Made by a program: the position numbers and the translations under genes
Assembly (NCBI GenBank): GCA_019057475.1
Contig: DXJO01000007.1
Span: 1 to 64,000, forward strand
From: Candidatus Thorarchaeota archaeon
Lineage (GTDB): Archaea > Asgardarchaeota > Thorarchaeia > Thorarchaeales > Thorarchaeaceae
Reading direction: 5' to 3'
Length of the DNA stretch: 64,000 bases
In this document: piece by piece, positions 33,520 through 41,218 of the stretch
How positions within the stretch are numbered: the first letter of the stretch is position 1
How the letters are laid out: each line of letters starts with the position of its first letter
Notes under the pieces: model-generated
Database searches by the model: none
What the model was told of the DNA's origin: nothing
The model's input: only the letters and a program-made list of their open reading frames with translations

Positions 33520-34062
33520 GTGCCAATGGTTCAGAGAGGGCAAATTGTCAAAGGGGCTTTGGCTCACTTCTTGCTGTTGGTCATTAATTTCTTCGTCCTG
33601 CTTGGTGTGATTGAGAGTCTACAGATATTCACCGACGACTTACCGATTATCAACGCGATTATTCTTGGCTACATGTTGCTACACACGATATCTTTGCTCA
33701 CAATACAGTTGAGCATCCAGATTCTTCAACTGATTAGAATTAGGACGCCATCTTTTCTTATTAGCTACTACTTCAGATTCGATGATGATGAAGCCATCCC
33801 GATCTCCCTGCTAGACCCCACCAAGAGCAGGCTGGCTGTGGTCATTCTTCTTCTAATTATCAGCGGAGGACCAATACTCTATCCAATATTCGCTGTGTAC
33901 GGCTTCTTCCTAGCCTACGCGCATCTTGCTTCCATTATCATCGACCCGTTGACGATTCTCTACTACTTCGAGGTGTTCTTGAATTACATGCCACCTGTAC
34001 TTGTGATTATAGTAGCCATTGTGATCATCTCGATTGTGGCCATTGAGTTCAGACATGTCTAG
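33520..34062 (+). CDS. Four-helix membrane protein next to the GTPase
   Basis: 180 residues from GTG 33520 (ATG 33526 in frame). Four hydrophobic segments lie at about 13-33, 44-70, 105-135 and 155-178. Between the second and third is a soluble loop with Arg-Phe-Asp-Asp-Asp-Glu-Ala-Ile-Pro. I do not recognise the family. Its closeness to the second Ras-like gene in the same direction (21 bp) suggests one operon, and it could be a membrane receptor or anchor for that GTPase; that is inference only. Confidence 0.65.
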   Translation: MPMVQRGQIVKGALAHFLLLVINFFVLLGVIESLQIFTDDLPIINAIILGYMLLHTISLLTIQLSIQILQLIRIRTPSFLISYYFRFDDDEAIPISLLDPTKSRLAVVILLLIISGGPILYPIFAVYGFFLAYAHLASIIIDPLTILYYFEVFLNYMPPVLVIIVAIVIISIVAIEFRHV

Positions 34063-34105
34063 TAAGCCCGGAAGAGCACCCGACACGCGTGTTGCGACGC
34101 ATGTG

Positions 34106-34112
34106 TTTATAT
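34106..34112 (+). promoter_or_regulatory. TATA box for the geranylgeranyl reductase gene
   Basis: TTTATAT is centred about 34 nt before TTG 34143, predicting a transcript start near 34135. This supports the TTG at 34143 as the start with a leader of a few bases, since the longer in-frame start at 34089 lies upstream of the promoter. Confidence 0.5.
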
Positions 34113-34142
34113 CGCTACGAACTTCTTGCAGCCCGACTCACA

Positions 34143-35498
34143 TTGAAACGACCCGACGTAATAGTAGTTGGTGCAGGGACAGCAGGCTGTGTTACTGCGA
34201 AACGGTGCGCTGAACTGGGACTGAAGACCATGCTTCTTGACCGCAGACAAGAACCAGAGATTGGGAAAAAGGTCTGCGGGGATGAGATCAGCAAGTCACA
34301 CTTCGAGTTCACAGGAATCGAACCACCACACGGCAATGAAATATCATCTGAAGTCAAGGGTGCGGACGTCTATCCGCCCAACATGTCGAACGAGCTGCAG
34401 GTTAGAGGATGGGACGAATTCGATGGTTGGACAATTGACAGACCGCTATTTGGACAGCGGCTGCTCCAGAGAGCGGTGCAAGTGGGGGTGGTCTTCAAGC
34501 CAGAAGTTCACGTTATCGGGCCAATGCTCATGCAGGAGAGGGTGGCCGGAGTAGTGTATCTCGACCGCAACACCGATGAAAAGATGGCAATCAGTTGCAA
34601 GCTGGTAGTGGATGCAAGCGGTTTCGCTGGAGCAATCAGAAAGAAGCTGGACGATCCACTTGTTGAGCGCGACATTGCGAAGGAAGATGTCGCCTTATGT
34701 TACCGTGAGATACTGGACTTGAAGAATCCAATGGCAGAGCCAGAGGTGGCACGAGTATACCTGGGGGGTGATGCCGCTCCGCAAGGCTATGCATGGGTGT
34801 TCCCTAAGGGACCTAAGACAATCAACGCGGGTGTTGGAATCACTGGAGGGAAGGGAAAGGGGTCTCCCAAGAGTTACTTCGAGACCTTCAAGAAACAAAA
34901 CCCACTGTTACATGGCGCGCGTGTATTAGAAGGCGGAGGAGGAGCAGTGCCAATCAGGCGGCCAATGAAGAGCCTTGTGGCAGACGGAGTGGCTTTTGTA
35001 GGTGATGCCGCTTGGCAGGTTAATCCCATACATGGTGGTGGTATTGGAGCCGGAATGAGAGCTGGAATAATCCTAGGCGAAGTGGCAAAACAGGCCATAG
35101 CGAGGAAAGATGTGAGCGCAGGAGGCCTGTGGGGCTACAACACACTGTACCTTCGTAGATTTGGAAGAAGACTCGCTTCTCTAGAGGTATTCAAGAGGCT
35201 TCTCCAAGCAGTCAGTGACGATGATATGAACTATGGCTTCGAGAAGCGCCTGCTCGAAGCAAACGACCTGATGGCTGCAAATCGCGGTGACGGATTATCA
35301 ATTAGCATGAGAAACAAGATAGGCAAGGCAAAAAGAGGCGCCTCACGCGTCAAACTCCTATTGAAGCTGCAGAAAGCGGCCAGTCTTATGAAGAAAGTTG
35401 ACCGCCACTATGCTCAATACCCCGGAACTCCAGACGGTCTTGAGAATTGGGCACGTGGCACCGATAAGATTATGGCTTCAGCTAAATTTGGCTCGTGA
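34143..35498 (+). CDS. Geranylgeranyl reductase-family flavoprotein
   Basis: About 451 residues from TTG 34143. The start was chosen because the FAD-binding motif then lies at the very N-terminus (Asp-Val-Ile-Val-Val-Gly-Ala-Gly-Thr-Ala-Gly) and a TATA box precedes it. Further family marks are Lys-Val-Cys-Gly-Asp, Val-Asp-Ala-Ser-Gly, and Val-Gly-Asp-Ala-Ala-Trp-Gln-Val-Asn-Pro-Ile-His-Gly-Gly-Gly-Ile, the second FAD contact. Members saturate the isoprenoid chains of archaeal ether lipids (digeranylgeranylglycerophospholipid reductase), and this is the likely role, though the family has other members with different substrates. Confidence 0.85.
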   Translation: MKRPDVIVVGAGTAGCVTAKRCAELGLKTMLLDRRQEPEIGKKVCGDEISKSHFEFTGIEPPHGNEISSEVKGADVYPPNMSNELQVRGWDEFDGWTIDRPLFGQRLLQRAVQVGVVFKPEVHVIGPMLMQERVAGVVYLDRNTDEKMAISCKLVVDASGFAGAIRKKLDDPLVERDIAKEDVALCYREILDLKNPMAEPEVARVYLGGDAAPQGYAWVFPKGPKTINAGVGITGGKGKGSPKSYFETFKKQNPLLHGARVLEGGGGAVPIRRPMKSLVADGVAFVGDAAWQVNPIHGGGIGAGMRAGIILGEVAKQAIARKDVSAGGLWGYNTLYLRRFGRRLASLEVFKRLLQAVSDDDMNYGFEKRLLEANDLMAANRGDGLSISMRNKIGKAKRGASRVKLLLKLQKAASLMKKVDRHYAQYPGTPDGLENWARGTDKIMASAKFGS

Positions 35499-35511
35499 CG
35501 AGCCAGCTTTC

Positions 35512-36609
35512 TTAGGTGGTCATCCCGTCAACGTCCCTGATGCCATCCTTGCATACTCTGAAGATGGCTTCGCCTTCAGGCAAATTCGGTGAGTCTACCA
35601 GTCTGCAAATCCTACGTTCACCCTTGGACTTTCTTAGATAGCAACGTGTCTGAGGTACGTGAGCCAGAACATGCCCACCGACAGGTGTTGTTGGATCACC
35701 AAAGAAAGCGTCGGGACGCGACATCACCTGATTCGTGATATAGATAGCCATATTGGCGACCTCTGCACCCCGCTGTAGATGATGCAGGTGCTTGTTGAGC
35801 TTCTGCTGTCGTGCCGCTAGAGTACCGCGACCTGTGTATTCAGCTCTGAAGTGACTGGTCACTGAGTCAAGAACGAGAAGCTTGGCATTTAGCTCTGTGG
35901 CCATCTCCAGTGCTTGGTCACATAACAAAATCTGATGATCGGAATTGAACGCTCGTGCCCACACCACGTTCTTCAGAACTTTCTTGGGATCAAGACCCAC
36001 AGCCTCAGCCATGTCAACAAGACGCTCCGGACGGAAAGTACCCTCGGTATCCACATAGATCGCTGTTGCGCTCAAGCCTCCCTTGTCAGGAGGTAGTTGA
36101 ACATTGACAGCCAGCTGGTGAGCCATCTGTGTCTTCCCCGAACGGAACGAACCGTACATCTCGGTGATACTCTGGGTTTCAAGACCGCCGCCGAAGAGCT
36201 CGTCAAGAGCCTTAGAGCCAGTACTGATTCTACCAGCCGTTCTGCGCCGCTCTAGCATTAGGTCAGCTGTTTCGAAGCCGATATCCAACATCTCTCTTGC
36301 TGCCTTGACGATTTTCGTCGCAGTTGTTTCGCCGATTGAGCCGGCTGCTGCAAGCTCTCTCGGTGAAGCCACTGCAATCGCCTCAACACTCTTGTAACCT
36401 GACTCAGCTAGCCTTTTTCCAATTGCAGGTCCGACGCCTGGAAGATCGGTCACATCGAGACTGGCGTTAGCTTCTGCACTGGCCTCTAATGTAGAATCTT
36501 TCCCTTCATCAAACTCCTCGTAGTCAACATCATCCTTGTCCTTCTTTGCTGGAATCCTAAAGACCTCCCTCAAGTGCTTGGTACGCTGAATTTCACCGAC
36601 GCAAAGCAC
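35512..36609 (-). CDS. radA: DNA repair and recombination protein RadA
   Basis: 365 residues. A short acidic N-terminal extension (about 25-50) comes before the helix-hairpin-helix domain ([10 protein letters not shown], 52-105). The ATPase core has Walker A Gly-Ser-Phe-Arg-Ser-Gly-Lys-Thr at 153-160 (Arg where Gly is common), a Leu-Leu-Val-Leu-Asp-Ser Walker B and Tyr-Ile-Thr-Asn-Gln-Val-Met, the L2 region with Gly-Asp-Pro-Thr-Thr-Pro-Val-Gly-Gly. It forms filaments on single-stranded DNA for strand exchange. I take GTG 36609 as start since a minus-strand TTTTTATA box (36638-36645) puts transcription at about 36615. Confidence 0.95.
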   Translation of the reverse strand: MLCVGEIQRTKHLREVFRIPAKKDKDDVDYEEFDEGKDSTLEASAEANASLDVTDLPGVGPAIGKRLAESGYKSVEAIAVASPRELAAAGSIGETTATKIVKAAREMLDIGFETADLMLERRRTAGRISTGSKALDELFGGGLETQSITEMYGSFRSGKTQMAHQLAVNVQLPPDKGGLSATAIYVDTEGTFRPERLVDMAEAVGLDPKKVLKNVVWARAFNSDHQILLCDQALEMATELNAKLLVLDSVTSHFRAEYTGRGTLAARQQKLNKHLHHLQRGAEVANMAIYITNQVMSRPDAFFGDPTTPVGGHVLAHVPQTRCYLRKSKGERRICRLVDSPNLPEGEAIFRVCKDGIRDVDGMTT

Positions 36610-36637
36610 GTGGCTAAGCTATGGTGGATTCATACAG

Positions 36638-36645
36638 TATAAAAA
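36638..36645 (-). promoter_or_regulatory. TATA box for radA
   Basis: TTTTTATA on the minus strand lies about 30 nt before GTG 36609. A transcript starting about 25 nt downstream would be almost leaderless, and no ribosome site precedes the GTG. Confidence 0.5.
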
Positions 36646-36781
36646 TGGCACTAGTTGCGGCACCGAGTGAGTATGCGATGAAGACAGGATTCGACGAACC
36701 TAATCAAGCGAACCGTACAATGGGATTGGTCTGTCTTTAAGAGGCAGTGTGGTGCGTTTGTGAAACTGAGGTTCCGGTGAA

Positions 36782-37090
36782 TCAGAGCTTAGTCAGAGTA
36801 ACAAGAATAAACTCTTCTTGAGGAGCAATGCGAATTCCACCGAAGGTCGTTTGAACCTGGATGAAATGCAAATCACCGCCCTCATTGACCTGTCTGATGA
36901 TTTCTTTTGTCTTACCGATGAGGGCACTGAGCAGCGCCGATATCTCTTCAGCTCTTTCTAGACTTACGCCCCAGCTGTTTATCGGAAAGCCCTCTGGACT
37001 GATGAAGAGTGCGGCATAGACGTCCGGAAACTTGCTGGTAATATTCTGGATTATTCGTTCAAAGATCTCCCGCTTTGGCATTGCCGGCAT
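36782..37090 (-). CDS. Roadblock/LC7 (MglB-like) domain protein
   Basis: 102 residues (ATG 37090 or 37081). The whole protein is one roadblock domain: an N-terminal helix (Phe-Glu-Arg-Ile-Ile-Gln-Asn-Ile), a strand pair with Ala-Ala-Leu-Phe-Ile-Ser-Pro-Glu-Gly-Phe-Pro-Ile, the long helix Ala-Glu-Glu-Ile-Ser-Ala-Leu-Leu-Ser-Ala-Leu-Ile-Gly and a final beta pair. Such domains pair with small GTPases as GAPs or scaffolds (MglB with MglA, LAMTOR with Rag). Two Ras-like GTPases are encoded within 6 kb, so it is a candidate partner, but this is not shown by gene order. Confidence 0.82.
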   Translation of the reverse strand: MPAMPKREIFERIIQNITSKFPDVYAALFISPEGFPINSWGVSLERAEEISALLSALIGKTKEIIRQVNEGGDLHFIQVQTTFGGIRIAPQEEFILVTLTKL

Positions 37091-37437
37091 GAGTTACACA
37101 TCCGTGGTTGTCGCTGGACTTCCCGTATTAAGAAAAAGGGAAAATAAGAGAACAAAAGGTTTGCCATTGTAGACTTCTCGTATCAGCTTCGGAAATTCAC
37201 CACTTCCTCAAGACTGTCGGAGGAGCATCGAAGGGCTTCATGACCACACGGGATGCCTAAGCATTGCTCTACATCTGGCAATACGTCTAAGCTATCCTTA
37301 TGAAACACCACAAATCTATTTCTGGTAAGGATTACCTGAAACGCCGAGCTGACGCTGCTACGCGTTTGGCCTTTCAGTTTCTCCGTAGGCGTGCTGTTCC
37401 TCAATGATGACCAGCCGCAGTCAGTAATAGATCAGAT
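37091..37437. other. Gene-poor gap before the zinc-ribbon/TPR gene
   Basis: The 347-bp gap holds a 36-codon plus-strand frame (37299-37409, Met-Lys-His-His-Lys start, Arg-rich end) overlapped by a 73-codon minus-strand frame from a TTG. Neither has a ribosome site or family features, so neither is called. AT-rich DNA at 37130-37165 may hold the roadblock gene promoter. Confidence 0.3.
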
Positions 37438-37446
37438 GTGTGTGCA

Positions 37447-38787
37447 ATGGCTGAGTTTATAGAATGCCCAGAGTGTAGCAAGAGAATTCGCAAAGGATCA
37501 ACCTTCTGCTTGCATTGTGGAATCAGAATCGGAAAGGATATGAAATCTATGGGCAGTCCTATCGTCACGGAGAATGCGCCAAGCACTGAAACTGCTGGCG
37601 TGGAGGGTCTTGAGGACAAGATGGCAGACATGCTAGCACAATCTGGTTTGCCGACCACAGTGCACTCTACAGAGGCACCGACCAGCTCAGATGCAGAAGA
37701 AGACGTTCTTCCTGATATCGATGACTCTGTTCTTCCAGAACCTGAAGAGGTTACACGAACTGAAGAAGAATCCACACTCGAAGCAACATCGCTCCCACCA
37801 GATAATGAACTGAGCTGGGAAGTTGATAATCCAGCCCCGGTAGAGGGGATGCCTGTTGTGGCAGCCGATGAGCTACCAGCCGCTCCTACCGAACCCGAAT
37901 CAGCTCGAGAGGTTGAAGTGCGCGATTACGATCATGTAAGTGCTGAGATGAATTGGGACACAGCGTCCATACCTGAGTTCTCTTCAGATGAAGTCAAGGA
38001 GGGCATGCCATTCAAGGAAGTGGCGCCTCCAAGGATTGCTGCAGATGACATAGCCACTTCAACAGATGATGCACTGCGGCACCTATTCCCGGATGAAATT
38101 GATGCTAGCACAACAGAAGCTGTTACACACCTATTCCCCAGGGGACGTGGAGATGCATCGCGTGACTTCGTCGACGTTGTGGTAGGAAAACCCAAGAAGA
38201 TTACCATCACATCCAAAATGCACGAACTGAAGACACCATCCTGTCCGAATTGCGGAACCACAATCACAGGAGATGGTTATGAGTACCCGTCTTACGTTTA
38301 CGAAGCCATGGGGAAAGCAAGGCTTGGACAGGGAGTTCAGAAGCAGAAGGAGAATGAGCACGAAAATGCCATCGAATCGTTCGAGATGGCCAAGACGCTT
38401 TTTGAGAGGGCGGAGAATCCCAAGGCGATTTTCGAAGCCCAGAAGAGAATAGATGGCGGCTATGAAGCAATGGCGGCGTCACATCTCACGCAGGGCGAGA
38501 TGCACTTCAAGGCTGGCGAGTTTGAATGGGCTGCAGTTCAATTCAAGAAAGCACGTGAGATCTTCATGTTTACAACTCGAGCCAAAATGAGAGCCAAGTG
38601 TTCCGAGAGGATACGTGCATCCTACGGTGCTTGGGGGAAGGCCATTGAATCTGATGGTGATCGATTGTCCAAAGAGGGTCGGTCAAGAGAAGCACTCGCG
38701 AAGTACCAACTTGCTGCCAGGAAGTACAAGGAGGCTGACGCTCCCAAGAGACTCAGGAATCTCGACAAGAAAATTCGCAAGGCATAG
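37447..38787 (+). CDS. Zinc-ribbon protein with disordered linker and TPR-like repeats
   Basis: 446 residues from ATG 37447. A zinc ribbon lies at the N-terminus (Cys-Pro-Glu-Cys ... Cys-Leu-His-Cys-Gly). Residues about 45-265 are acidic and low in complexity, so probably disordered, with two similar Leu-Phe-Pro motifs (Arg-His-Leu-Phe-Pro-Asp and Thr-His-Leu-Phe-Pro-Arg) that may be short binding sites. A second, half zinc ribbon (Cys-Pro-Asn-Cys-Gly) comes near 275. The C-terminal 160 residues hold TPR-like helical pairs (Ala-Ile-Glu-Ser-Phe-Glu-Met-Ala, Ala-Val-Gln-Phe-Lys-Lys-Ala, Ala-Leu-Ala-Lys-Tyr-Gln-Leu-Ala). It looks like a scaffold protein; its partners are unknown. Confidence 0.7.
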   Translation: MAEFIECPECSKRIRKGSTFCLHCGIRIGKDMKSMGSPIVTENAPSTETAGVEGLEDKMADMLAQSGLPTTVHSTEAPTSSDAEEDVLPDIDDSVLPEPEEVTRTEEESTLEATSLPPDNELSWEVDNPAPVEGMPVVAADELPAAPTEPESAREVEVRDYDHVSAEMNWDTASIPEFSSDEVKEGMPFKEVAPPRIAADDIATSTDDALRHLFPDEIDASTTEAVTHLFPRGRGDASRDFVDVVVGKPKKITITSKMHELKTPSCPNCGTTITGDGYEYPSYVYEAMGKARLGQGVQKQKENEHENAIESFEMAKTLFERAENPKAIFEAQKRIDGGYEAMAASHLTQGEMHFKAGEFEWAAVQFKKAREIFMFTTRAKMRAKCSERIRASYGAWGKAIESDGDRLSKEGRSREALAKYQLAARKYKEADAPKRLRNLDKKIRKA

Positions 38788-38863
38788 ACTGCAGCTAAGC
38801 CTTGATTCGGACAACAAAGAGATAAGCCTTCAGACATACATAGAACCTGCGGGGAATCGTGTT

Positions 38864-39091
38864 ATGCTTGAGTACATCATCGCTGCGGCTTTGGCTATTC
38901 TTGTGGTGTCAGTAATAATAGGGTTTGGTGTCAAGCGATCTGAGGTTTCGTCTCGATCCTCTGCACCACCTAACGTGTACGACAGGTCCTATTTCCCAGG
39001 CATTACTGGCTCAACCGCGGGGCCATTGCCATTGGAAGGAAGGACCGAGAGGAAGAAGACAGAAACTTTCCGACAACATAGTGACAATTAG
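38864..39091 (+). CDS. Small single-pass membrane protein
   Basis: 75 residues from ATG 38864, with a GGGG-containing weak ribosome site. One membrane helix (about 4-22: Ile-Ile-Ala-Ala-Ala-Leu-Ala-Ile-Leu-Val-Val-Ser-Val-Ile-Ile) is followed by a polar tail rich in Ser, Arg and Pro. The family was not recognised. The same frame is open upstream to 38615 but overlaps the preceding gene, so the short form is preferred. It converges with top6A at nine bases. Confidence 0.5.
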   Translation: MLEYIIAAALAILVVSVIIGFGVKRSEVSSRSSAPPNVYDRSYFPGITGSTAGPLPLEGRTERKKTETFRQHSDN

Positions 39092-39100
39092 TTGCGGAAT

Positions 39101-41218
39101 TCAAATCCAATCTCCGGTTTCCAGCTTCGTAGGCAAGTACTCGTCAGTCAGATACTTGAATGAATGGCTAGCAAAGGCCTGTATCTCAGCTTTCTCCTTC
39201 AATTGCAGCATGAGCTTCAAGTCCCTGACCCAAGCTTTGTTCTTCTGGATAAAGGGCTCCTTGAGCATATCCTTTACTCGCTTGATGTCTGTTGGCTCCA
39301 TTGGTATCCGAACAGCCTTTGGAATATTGTACGCGTCAAGGTCTCTGCTCAGGACACCAAGCAGTTTCAGCTCGGGGGTGGCTATGAATGGTGACTCGTA
39401 ACTGAGCCTCTTGCTGCCACGGAGAAACACCGAGTAGATATAATGTCCGTACGGATCTGAGTCGACAAGGGCGAAAGCAGGAATCTCAAGCTCCTTCACA
39501 AGCGTCTTAAGGAATGCTCTTGTTGCGATGTCACCACTACCTTTTCCTGTAAGGACAATGCACGGTTGTCGGTTCCAGTACTTGGCTTCAGAAAGGCGCA
39601 TTACGGCAGCATCCTTCTCGGAAAGTAGGATGAATTCTGCATCGCTTTCGAGAATTTCTACCTGATCGAGGAATGGTGTGATTGCCCACCCACCTGTACC
39701 CATCTTCGTCAAATCAATAGTGTCGCCGCCATCTCTTATGACCACACGGCCCATGGCTGATCCTCGGGCTGAAGCAACAACATGGACACTGTCTCGAGTC
39801 GTACGAAGCATAGATGCGACATCCTCAATGATCTTATCGCTATACTTCTGTTCCCGAAACAGGTTAACGTCACTGTAGAATACCTCTCGTTTCGTTGCGT
39901 GTAGGTTGGCCTTGAGCAACTCGAATACTATCTCCATTACTCGAGCAGTACGTGTGGCATCTACGACGGAAGCCAATGAATGATAGGGACGCGTGATGGT
40001 CTTCATTCCGAGGAGGAGAAGGTCTCTAATCTCGTCCCAGATGATGTTGTCTGCGGATCTGCGAGGAATCTCAAAAGCAGGGCGACCTGTCATCATAGTT
40101 TCGTTGAGGACCTCCATAGCAACTTGGATTAGCTTGTCCTGTGTTTCATCGGTTGTCAGACCAACAACTTGGACTGTGTCCTCTGTTGTCAATTCGCCCT
40201 CTTTAGGTTCCGCCCCACCTGCGAGAGCCTCAGCTCTCTTCTCAGCTTCCCTCCACTTCCTCTTCATCTGCTTGGCAACATGAGTGACAGCCGCAGGGAC
40301 GGGAAGGCCTGATTTTTTCTTCTTCGCTTTCGTCCTTTGAAGCTTCTTTGGAATCTGCTTTGCATCTTCTTCCATTGGTTTCTTCTTGGTTGGTGCCTTC
40401 TTGGACGCAGCTTTCTTTTGTGGAGCCTTCTTTTTGGATTCCACTTTCTTGGCCGCAACTGCTGCCTCCGTAGGAACCTCCTCCTTGGGAGCCACGGGTC
40501 TCTCCACGGGCTTCGGTTCTACCTTGGGAATAGCCATACCAGTTATTGCCTGCATCTCCCTATCTTGAACAGCCTTCTTCGCCGCGACAATTATCATCTT
40601 CGCTCGATTAACGCTCAAGCCGCTCACAAGTCGGGCAACACTTTGCGGACGTGCTCGCGATAATCGGGACACAGAATTGTAACCTGAGCCCTCGAGCTTG
40701 CGTACCATTTTTGCACCCACCCCTGGCAGAGAAGCAAGAGGAATCTCAGCGGGGCCTCGTGTGATTTCCACTGCTGCAGCATCCTCAGGCTCAATGTCCG
40801 CTACAGGCTTCGATTTGGTACTCTTCTCAGGCACCTTAAGAGATTCCTTTGCAGCCCGCACCAAGTTCTTCGCACCCGTCTTACTTAATCCGTTCACTTT
40901 CTTCGCAACGCTTTTCGATCTGGCTTTTGAAAGCTTGAGAACAGAGTCATATCCTGCAGCTACAAGTCGGTTTCTAAGCTTGGACCCAACACCTGGAAGT
41001 GAAGCCAGTGGTGGACCTGTTACAACTTGCGGCTCTTTCTTGACAGAGGGCTTTGCCTTAACCTTCTTAGCAAGTGCCTTCCTCTTGGTTGTCTTTGCTG
41101 AGGATTTCTTCTTGGTAGTCTTCTTCTTGCTAGTGGTTTTCTTGGAAGGCTTTTTTACAAGCTCACCCAATGTAGATTGGATGGTTTCCTTTTTTCTAGT
41201 CTTCTTTCTTGGACTCAT
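39101..41218 (-). CDS. top6A: DNA topoisomerase VI subunit A with a long N-terminal extension
   Basis: 705 residues, about twice the usual length. The C-terminal 350 are a normal subunit A: catalytic Tyr-448 in Thr-Lys-Arg-Glu-Val-Phe-Tyr-Ser-Asp, Toprim motifs Leu-Thr-Gly-Lys-Gly-Ser-Gly and Val-Asp-Ser-Asp-Pro-Tyr-Gly. The first 350 carry Lys/Ala-rich tails (2-65 and 255-305) and two helix-hairpin-helix repeats at about 70-126 and 160-216, both with Leu-Ala-Ser-Leu-Pro-Gly-Val-Gly. These resemble the RadA N-terminal domain and probably bind DNA. The start overlaps the top6B stop by four bases. It cuts both DNA strands to relax or untangle chromosomes. Confidence 0.93.
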   Translation of the reverse strand: MSPRKKTRKKETIQSTLGELVKKPSKKTTSKKKTTKKKSSAKTTKRKALAKKVKAKPSVKKEPQVVTGPPLASLPGVGSKLRNRLVAAGYDSVLKLSKARSKSVAKKVNGLSKTGAKNLVRAAKESLKVPEKSTKSKPVADIEPEDAAAVEITRGPAEIPLASLPGVGAKMVRKLEGSGYNSVSRLSRARPQSVARLVSGLSVNRAKMIIVAAKKAVQDREMQAITGMAIPKVEPKPVERPVAPKEEVPTEAAVAAKKVESKKKAPQKKAASKKAPTKKKPMEEDAKQIPKKLQRTKAKKKKSGLPVPAAVTHVAKQMKRKWREAEKRAEALAGGAEPKEGELTTEDTVQVVGLTTDETQDKLIQVAMEVLNETMMTGRPAFEIPRRSADNIIWDEIRDLLLLGMKTITRPYHSLASVVDATRTARVMEIVFELLKANLHATKREVFYSDVNLFREQKYSDKIIEDVASMLRTTRDSVHVVASARGSAMGRVVIRDGGDTIDLTKMGTGGWAITPFLDQVEILESDAEFILLSEKDAAVMRLSEAKYWNRQPCIVLTGKGSGDIATRAFLKTLVKELEIPAFALVDSDPYGHYIYSVFLRGSKRLSYESPFIATPELKLLGVLSRDLDAYNIPKAVRIPMEPTDIKRVKDMLKEPFIQKNKAWVRDLKLMLQLKEKAEIQAFASHSFKYLTDEYLPTKLETGDWI

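Noticed and set aside
36540-36600. A strong GGGAGGT ribosome site inside radA followed by an in-frame ATT at 36555
   Set aside because: ATT starts are very rare, and a TATA box at 36638-36645 fits the GTG at 36609 as a near-leaderless start. The site is probably chance.
37183-37409. Overlapping small frames on both strands (73 codons minus, 36 codons plus)
   Set aside because: Neither has a ribosome site, known family features or a paralogue; one or both must be chance.
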